From Prosapia bicincta (lineage: Eukaryota; Arthropoda; Insecta; Hemiptera; Cercopidae): 64,000 nt of DNA. The notes under the pieces are model-generated. The model searched no databases, was not told the DNA's origin, and was given only the letters and a program-made list of their open reading frames with translations. Shown one piece after another: positions 58,193 to 64,000 of this stretch (the first letter of the stretch is position 1; the number at the start of each line of letters is the position of its first letter). Both the position numbers and the translations under genes were made by a program. The DNA lies in NCBI GenBank assembly GCA_036971475.1, contig JBAIZL010000006.1, positions 92,047,876 through 92,111,875 of the forward strand. Reading direction: 5' to 3'.

Positions 58193-58507
58193 GGTACAAC
58201 TCACAAATATCAAATGTTTTATTTCATACGCCATTCAACGTCTAATTTGTCGTCATCCTCAGTGAAGATACACAAATCAAATTAACTAAAAAATATTAAA
58301 GATAACCTATAAAGTTTCAACAAAAGTAAAAACCAAAAGTTTTGTTAAAAGTAGTAAAAACTTTTGTTTTCACTTTTGTTATAACTTTATAAGTTATGTT
58401 TAATATATTTTAGTTAATTTGATTTGTGTATCTTCACTGAGGATGACGACAAATTAGTCGTTGAAACGCGTATGAAATAAAAATTTTTATATTTGTGAGT
58501 TGTACCA
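58193..58507. repeat. 315-bp fold-back with hammerhead-like motif in each arm
   Basis: 58193-58345 and 58350-58507 are reverse complements. The plus-strand motif in the right arm is CTGAGGA (58437-58443), ACGAC/GTCGT hairpin, GAA (58463-58465), palindrome ACGCGT (58466-58471), with UUCA/UGAA as helix I. The left arm has the same motif on the minus strand but its GAA-palindrome is mutated. The structure resembles inverted PLE terminal repeats with nothing between them. Confidence 0.6.
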
Positions 58508-59849
58508 TATTTTTATTCTTTAATTATAACTTTCACTCACAAGCCAGCTCGAATATTATTTATAACTATTCTATATTAAAAAAAATGAATCGTTTGGTAG
58601 ATCAACCAAATTCTGAGAATGAAATACAAAGTTTACAAAAGGATCCCGTAACTAGAGCTATTGAAAACCAGTTCATAACACACTAGTAGTGACGTCACAT
58701 TTAATATCTACTTAGAAGTTAGTTGAACGGAAAATAAAAAATCGAATTAAATAACAGAAAATAATTACAGAAAATAAACTTTAAAAAAGTGGACAGTGAC
58801 ATAGCTTCTTATTAGAAGCACCATCAATCTTACGAACATTTATTAAACACGTTCTCACAGTTAAGCATGGGTATTACTACAGGGGCGGTAACATTAAATA
58901 TTCGGGAGTTTCTCTAAGCACCAGTAACAGTTTTTAAGGTAATAGAGTAAACTGTGGATATAAAGTAGATCATATTTATAATATTGTTTTATCTTATTTT
59001 ACCACGAAATTTATTTCGACAATTACAACTACCTATCTAATATATTAAAACAAAATAACTTAAATTAAACTATCATACATTATAAAATAATTAGCAATGT
59101 TATTACAGGCATTTTATTTATTATATATTTATAAAATACGGTAAATTTACAATCAGTTACATTTAAAATAGTAATTTTGCAAGGCTATATCCTTTTAAAT
59201 TATACCTGTGTTAAATACCTGACACACCAATTAGGATAAAAAAACGGTGTTGCTAAGAAGACAAAAGGAAATTAATTTTTAAATTAGTCTATAGATTCAT
59301 AGTATCAAAAATCCAGCCCCAAAAAAAAGGGATCGAATCGCCTCCAGGGTGGATCTGATATAAAGCCTAAACAAATAATAATTTAGAGCCATTTTAAGAA
59401 ACATTGTCTATAAGCTTTAAAAAATTGTTCTTATTTTGTACTTTTTAAGAGGTAATAAAGTTTTAAGTTTCCTATCTCTTCCATGACACGTATCAGGTTC
59501 GGACACGTACGGTAGAGATCGGAGAGCTTCGGAGATGTAACTTTGATGGTCAGAGAGTGTTATTTAATGAATAAAAACCCTTTTGATGTTACTTGAATAA
59601 TATAAGGTTCACATTAAGTATTGGTTTTAACCTCCATAAATTATGACTATATATTTAAATAAACATAGCGGTATTCCATCAAACATTTATTAGTACACCA
59701 ATATCTACATTTTACACTTTTACCAATGGTTATAATTATTATTTTGGGAAAATTACCTAAATATAAATTAAGCCCACGATAAAATTCCTATTATAATGGC
59801 CTTCATTTCGGTTAGTAATATTGCTGTAAATGTGAATAAATTAATCTGT
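58508..59849. other. No gene seen
   Basis: AT-rich. A box-B-like GATTCGATCCC on the minus strand near 59334 has no matching box A. Confidence 0.45.
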
Positions 59850-60340
59850 ATTTTTTTACATCAAAACAATATTTTTCATTGGCGCATTTCGGATTAACTA
59901 CATTATCAAAATTTCAAACTAGTCTGGAAACTATCATCGTCCTTCTAAGTTTAAATTCTTAATAAATCATCTCTTTTATTGTTAGACTATTTTTATACAT
60001 TTGAGTGCATTCATCTACTTTTTCTAACATGAAAAGTCTCTATTCTTCGTTAGCGCATTTCGAATTAACTTTATATTCAAAACTTTGATCAATACTCTGG
60101 TATTTTAACTAGCACTGTTCACTCAGTTGAAATTTCTAATATACTCATCTTTGTTTCTGTTAGTGATATTGATATACTCTTGAGAATATTTTTCTGCCTT
60201 TCGTATCATTAAAACATTATTACTCCAAACAAAACTCTATTCTCAAAATTATAATCTGTACTCTTCAGTTTACAGTACTGTATACAGTTTTAATAATGGA
60301 GTTAATCCGAAACGCGTCAAAGAATAATAATGTTAGATGT
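59850..60340. repeat. Three related PLE-type ends, two tandem and one inverted
   Basis: GCGCATTTCGGATTAACT (59883-59900) and GCGCATTTCGAATTAACT (60053-60070) are tandem, about 170 bp apart. The inverse, AGTTAATCCGAAACGCGT (60300-60317), ends with GAA plus palindrome ACGCGT and C, the hammerhead cleavage-site layout. Upstream core bases are TAATAAT rather than CTGATGA. Confidence 0.5.
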
Positions 60341-61502
60341 TACGAAAGACAGAAGATTGTTCCCAAATGTATAGGCCTACAATAATAATAAAATCCTCAA
60401 GTATTTTTGAAATATACTTACTTAGTTCCATGAAAAACAAACCAAATTTTAATGATATGTACAATATATTTTATAATTTATTAAATCTGCTAAATTAATT
60501 TTAGGCAAAATTTTGTTTTTACAAAAGGAATTTTCTCCTGTTTTCCTTACTGGATATTTCAACATTTTTAATTGAAATTACATATCTACAATCCCACACT
60601 CAACATAAATGGAGGTTATATGAGAAAAGCCCGTATGAACCTTTGATCATTAAGTCATAAAAATATATAAAGCGATAAGCGTATACACGATTCGAATGTA
60701 CTTGTATCGCCTGCATCTTCATTATGAACTTTGTCAAATGTTAACCCAGCCATGATATAGATTGTACGCTATCCCAACCCTCGTCAGAACATGCGAGCAT
60801 ATTGAAATGCACGTTAAAAATTGCTCTATGGGACTTTTAATTATATTATGTTACAAAATTAATTTATCGATTCACTTTATCGATACTAATTTAAAGTTGA
60901 TAAAAATTAGTAAAGGGACAAGTTTTGCTTACTACTTGTATACATGTTTTTATTAGAATATATATTTTTATAAAAAAGATCAGAAAGTTAAAGTGTTTAT
61001 ATAATCATGAATACTTATGTTATACTTGAATTACAATCAGTACATAACGCGTATGCTGGGGCTTCGGTCATAGATGACAAACTAACCATGCTTGGATTAC
61101 GTCATCAAGGCAACAACTGTCCATACATAGACATCACATTCTGCATCCTTGTCTAAGGAGACATTTCATAATCCTAAAGACATACATGGTGCAAGTTGGA
61201 AGTAACCTGGTATTATATTCAAATAAGCATAGAATTTGTGAATCATCAAGGCCTTGGGCGGTTTACACAGTAGGTGGAGCATCTCCGTTCAGCGAAACCT
61301 TCTTTTTGCGTTGCATCTGTGCTCTCCCCACAAACCTTAAGACATATACTTCAGTAAGTAAGTTTTACCATGTCTCTTTCGAGCCATAATAAAGTTGGTA
61401 TTAGATTATATTTGTTACACTATGAACCAATAGCTCTAACAGCCTTACCTATATTAAATACGCTTTCAATTCACAATATCAAGAGCACAGTGGTACAATA
61501 TA
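60341..61502. other. No gene seen
   Basis: AT-rich. A 67-codon frame at 61186-61389 has no recognisable feature and contains GTAAGTAAG near its end. Confidence 0.45.
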
Positions 61503-61582
61503 TTACAATAAAAATATTGAAAAGAACCCCAATACCACAAAAATAATCAAAAATAACAAATAAGACAAGTTACTTAAGATTA

Positions 61583-61629
61583 AACCCTTATGTACATTTC
61601 GATGACCATGTCATCATCATCAGAGGGTC
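61583..61629 (-). ncRNA. Hammerhead-like ribozyme, left arm of the PLE
   Basis: Reverse complement of the right-arm motif: CTGATGA at 61623-61617, GAA at 61600-61598, palindrome ATGTACAT at 61597-61590, helix I AGGG/CCCT at 61627-61624 and 61588-61585. Confidence 0.55.
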
Positions 61630-61660
61630 TAGTTACAAAACACAATCTAGCACACAAGAA

Positions 61661-61888
61661 CATCTTGCCCATATTAAATATGAAAGACCTGAAAAATCAA
61701 GTGTAGCAGAACATGTCCTTAGTAATCAGCATGATTTAGATAAAAATGTTATTTTAGGTAAATGTATAAACTCAAAAAAGTTACTTAATAGTTATGAAAG
61801 TGTTTTTATAGTCAAATCAAATTGTAAATTAATGAATGCAGATAAAGGACCTATTCCTTACTCACCATTATATACTTTACTTAAATAG
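61661..61888 (+). pseudogene. PLE protein C-terminus (GIY-YIG endonuclease end)
   Basis: The 75-codon frame is open from the end of the left arm to TAG 61886-61888. It has the C-terminal half of the Penelope GIY-YIG domain: RPEKSSVAEHVLSNQHDL with the conserved Ala-Glu-His, then KCINSKKLLNSYESVFIVKS with the conserved Glu of the ESIFI-type segment. The GIY and YIG motifs and the whole RT are lost by truncation. No Met is needed because this is a fragment fused to the terminal arm. Confidence 0.75.
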
Positions 61889-62035
61889 CTTTCTTCAAAT
61901 TACGATGTTTTAATCTAATTACTTTTAGTTTATTAATTGTTATTGCTGTAGTTTTTATTACATATGTATTATTATAATGTAATTTTTGACATAACCTATT
62001 TGGTTCCTGATGGCCGATCGTTATTTGTCGGTCGA

Positions 62036-62104
62036 GGGCGGAGAGGGGGCGGAGCTTACCTCACGCCTATATATAGCGACCGCGGAGAACGATTGGTATC
62101 ATTC
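62036..62104 (+). promoter_or_regulatory. Core promoter: GC boxes, TATA box and Inr
   Basis: GGGCGG (62036-62041) and GGGGCGG (62046-62052) precede TATATATA (62068-62075). The insect initiator TCATTC lies at 62099-62104 with its A at 62101, 33 bp after the first T of the TATA box, the canonical spacing. Transcription from here would enter the right terminal arm 15 bp later and include the hammerhead motif. Confidence 0.65.
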
Positions 62105-62141
62105 TAGTTTGTAACTTCTTGTGTGCTAGATTGTGTTTTGT

Positions 62142-62194
62142 AACTAGACCCTCTGATGATGATGACATGGTCATCGAAATGTACATAAGGGTTT
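62142..62194 (+). ncRNA. Hammerhead-like ribozyme, right arm of the PLE
   Basis: Helix I AGACCCT (62146-62152) pairs with AGGGTTT (62188-62194), 7 bp with one G-U. CTGATGA is at 62153-62159. Helix II GATGAC/GTCATC has loop ATG (62161-62175). GAA (62176-62178) is followed by the palindrome ATGTACAT (62179-62186), which would form helix III only in a dimer, and the cleavage position A62187. The one irregularity is an extra T (62160) between the core and helix II. Confidence 0.6.
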
Positions 62195-62273
62195 AATCTT
62201 AATTAACTTGTCTTATTTGTTATTTTTGATTATTTTTGTGGTATTGGGGTTCTTTTCAATATTATTATTGTAA

Positions 62274-64000
62274 CGCTTTCAATTCTTTAAAAATGTGAAA
62301 CACATTTTTACTCTTAATATAATTCACAATTATTTTCTTTACTTTGTATTTATTTGTACTACCTAAGGCTCATGTTCAAATAGTTTTAATATTATTTTGA
62401 TTTCCAAAATTTCAAAACTTTGAAATTTGCAAAATATGTATAATAAAACCGAAATAGTTTAATTACTTTATTTAGTATGAATTTTACAAACAAAAATTTA
62501 AGTGAATAACAAGACCCAATTAATAAGGCGATGAACAATTTCTTTAAAATATTTACATTATGTTTTACTATTTTTTGGTTTTAAAGAGAATTGCGTATTT
62601 TAAGCAAAAAATTAAATATTCAACTAAATATATAGTTTTACTTAGTTTTAAAAAAATAAAAATTTATAAAAGCTAAAAATATATTATTAAAATAGTCTAT
62701 AGTGTTAATTTTATTAGTGAAAATAGATTGATTAGTGTTTAATAATAATAATAATTAAATAGAAGGTGATATTTTATTGATTTTTATTTGTAGTAAAAAA
62801 AAAAACGTAAGCTAAACAATTAAACAGAAGAGAATATTCTAATAATTTTTATTTATAGTCAAAGAAAAAAAAAACATTAAGTTATATTTATAGGAACTAT
62901 TACTAAGCTATATGTAAAATTTATTTTATTAAATAAGAAAATAATACTTCACACTTATTGTCAAAAATTTTTTCATATAATAATTATCTGGTAACTAATT
63001 TTGCCGTTTAATGTTATCCAACTAGCTTCTAATAAACACGTTTATGTTAATTTCTCTGCACAATTTCATTAAAATATAATAGAAACCTAATTCTTCTGAA
63101 AATGATTGCTATGCCTTGTAAATGTACATATGAACTCAAATGAGAAAGTTTATTTATTTTGGGGAAGAGGGTTTAATTTTATATAAATTAAAAATTACGT
63201 CACGTTTGTATCAACTTACTTTCTGTAACGTTTATGATCGTTTTAATAATGTTATTGTTTTCGTTCCAGGACGTGTTTACATAACTAAACATGTATACTC
63301 TTGTAACATGAGAAGATTCTTAATAATGTCTTTTGTTTACGTTCTAGTCTGTGTTTATGTTAGTTTTAATGCACCGGTGTAGACACAGGCTTACGGTATG
63401 TTGTGTTGCTACCAAGGTCACAGATAACCCGCTTTATAGCAGTGTTACTATGAATAATTACTGCCATAGAAACATGCTTCAGCGTTTGTGATGACAGATT
63501 TTACATCCGGCTTTTGTCACCGACGTAGACAGGAAACCGATATTTCACAGCTGACCTCTAATTGCATCAGACAATGATATTCCATATTACTACTAGGTCG
63601 TAGATTGCAATAGTAACGGCGCGATAATTATATAGCTGTTAATATAATATATATGCTAAATTATGTATATTTTTAATAAACCAAAACCAAATCTACAAAA
63701 AGTTTATTCTTAAAATTTTTTTTTCGAAATAAAAAGTTATTTTTATATTTCATTTAAGTATAAAAATAATTTATCAAAACCGAATCGTTTTAATTTATAC
63801 ATTTTTCCAATCTTTTCACCAATAGAATCAGACAATAACAAAATAATCAAATCATTCTTATAACTGCAAAATGGCATCGCTATATAGTTTATTAAATAGA
63901 ATGCAAAAAATACCAATAAACATGAATTTTCTTTTTCTTTTTTATTGTTACGTTTTACATTTCTACACCTTATTAGGTTTTTTGTCAATATTATTCAAAT
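62274..64000. other. AT-rich, no gene seen
   Basis: Very AT-rich sequence. Frames at 63140-63382 and 63743-63988 have low-complexity products and no support. Confidence 0.5.

Larger units (their letters stand above)
61503..62273 (+). mobile_element. Penelope-like element derivative with inverted terminal arms
   Basis: A 771-bp unit bounded by 158-bp near-perfect inverted repeats (61503-61660 and 62116-62273). Between them lie the C-terminal end of a PLE protein (61661-61888) and a promoter-like region. PLEs are known for long terminal repeats in direct or inverted orientation, frequent 5' truncation, a GIY-YIG endonuclease at the C-terminus and hammerhead motifs in the terminal repeats. All four signs are present here. 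The RT domain is missing. Confidence 0.8.

Noticed and set aside
59320..59360. Minus-strand GATTCGATCCC resembles a tRNA box B
   Set aside because: No box A upstream on that strand and no cloverleaf; single short match is expected by chance.

Overview
This window looks like insect (arthropod) genomic DNA. It is AT-rich and packed with animal-type transposable elements: Ty3/gypsy, BEL/Pao, a jockey/R1-type non-LTR element, mariner, Merlin and Penelope-like elements (PLEs). It also holds many (TA)n and (TG)n microsatellites and minisatellites. I found no intact host gene, rRNA, convincing tRNA or CRISPR array. Every recognisable protein belongs to a mobile element or to a decayed reading frame, and almost all are broken. 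I cannot name the species.

Layout, left end. 1-1738 is an internally deleted non-LTR retrotransposon. 1741-8745 is one copy of a non-coding repeat ('family R') split by a gypsy element (2884-7439) with 300-bp LTRs, a 4-bp TCTA target duplication, a tRNA-Ser-type primer site and a large deletion in pol. A second, uninterrupted family R copy lies at about 52080-54383 and a diverged one at about 42436-43010. 9436-20893 is bounded by 185-bp BEL/Pao LTRs. Inside it a second, minus-strand gypsy element (coding part 12232-17713) is fused directly to BEL gag. A deleted mariner occupies 21590-22648.

Middle. Two copies of a ~1.95-kb LTR-like unit lie in opposite orientation (25732-32687 and 35881-37834). 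The first is interrupted by a further LTR retrotransposon (27678-32670; TSD CGGG). The second sits inside a degenerate 20-bp minisatellite (TSD GTAG). Between them, 32690-34585 carries decayed, same-strand, coding-like frames that I cannot assign to a known family. Two more minisatellites with higher-order structure lie at 39170-40040 and 44505-45025.

Right. There is a Merlin transposase remnant (48302-48896), a 252-bp tandem duplication (50141-50640), two copies of a tRNA-derived SINE-like unit, and a compact PLE derivative (61503-62273). The PLE has 158-bp inverted terminal arms, a GIY-YIG-type C-terminal coding tail, and a TATA/Inr core promoter placed just before the right arm.

The most interesting signal runs across the window. 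At least eight loci share a hammerhead-ribozyme-like layout: CTGANGA, a hairpin, GAA, then a 6-8 nt palindrome. This matches the dimeric hammerheads known from PLEs. The palindromes differ between loci (AAGCTT, ACTAGT, ACGCGT, ATGTACAT) yet stay self-complementary.
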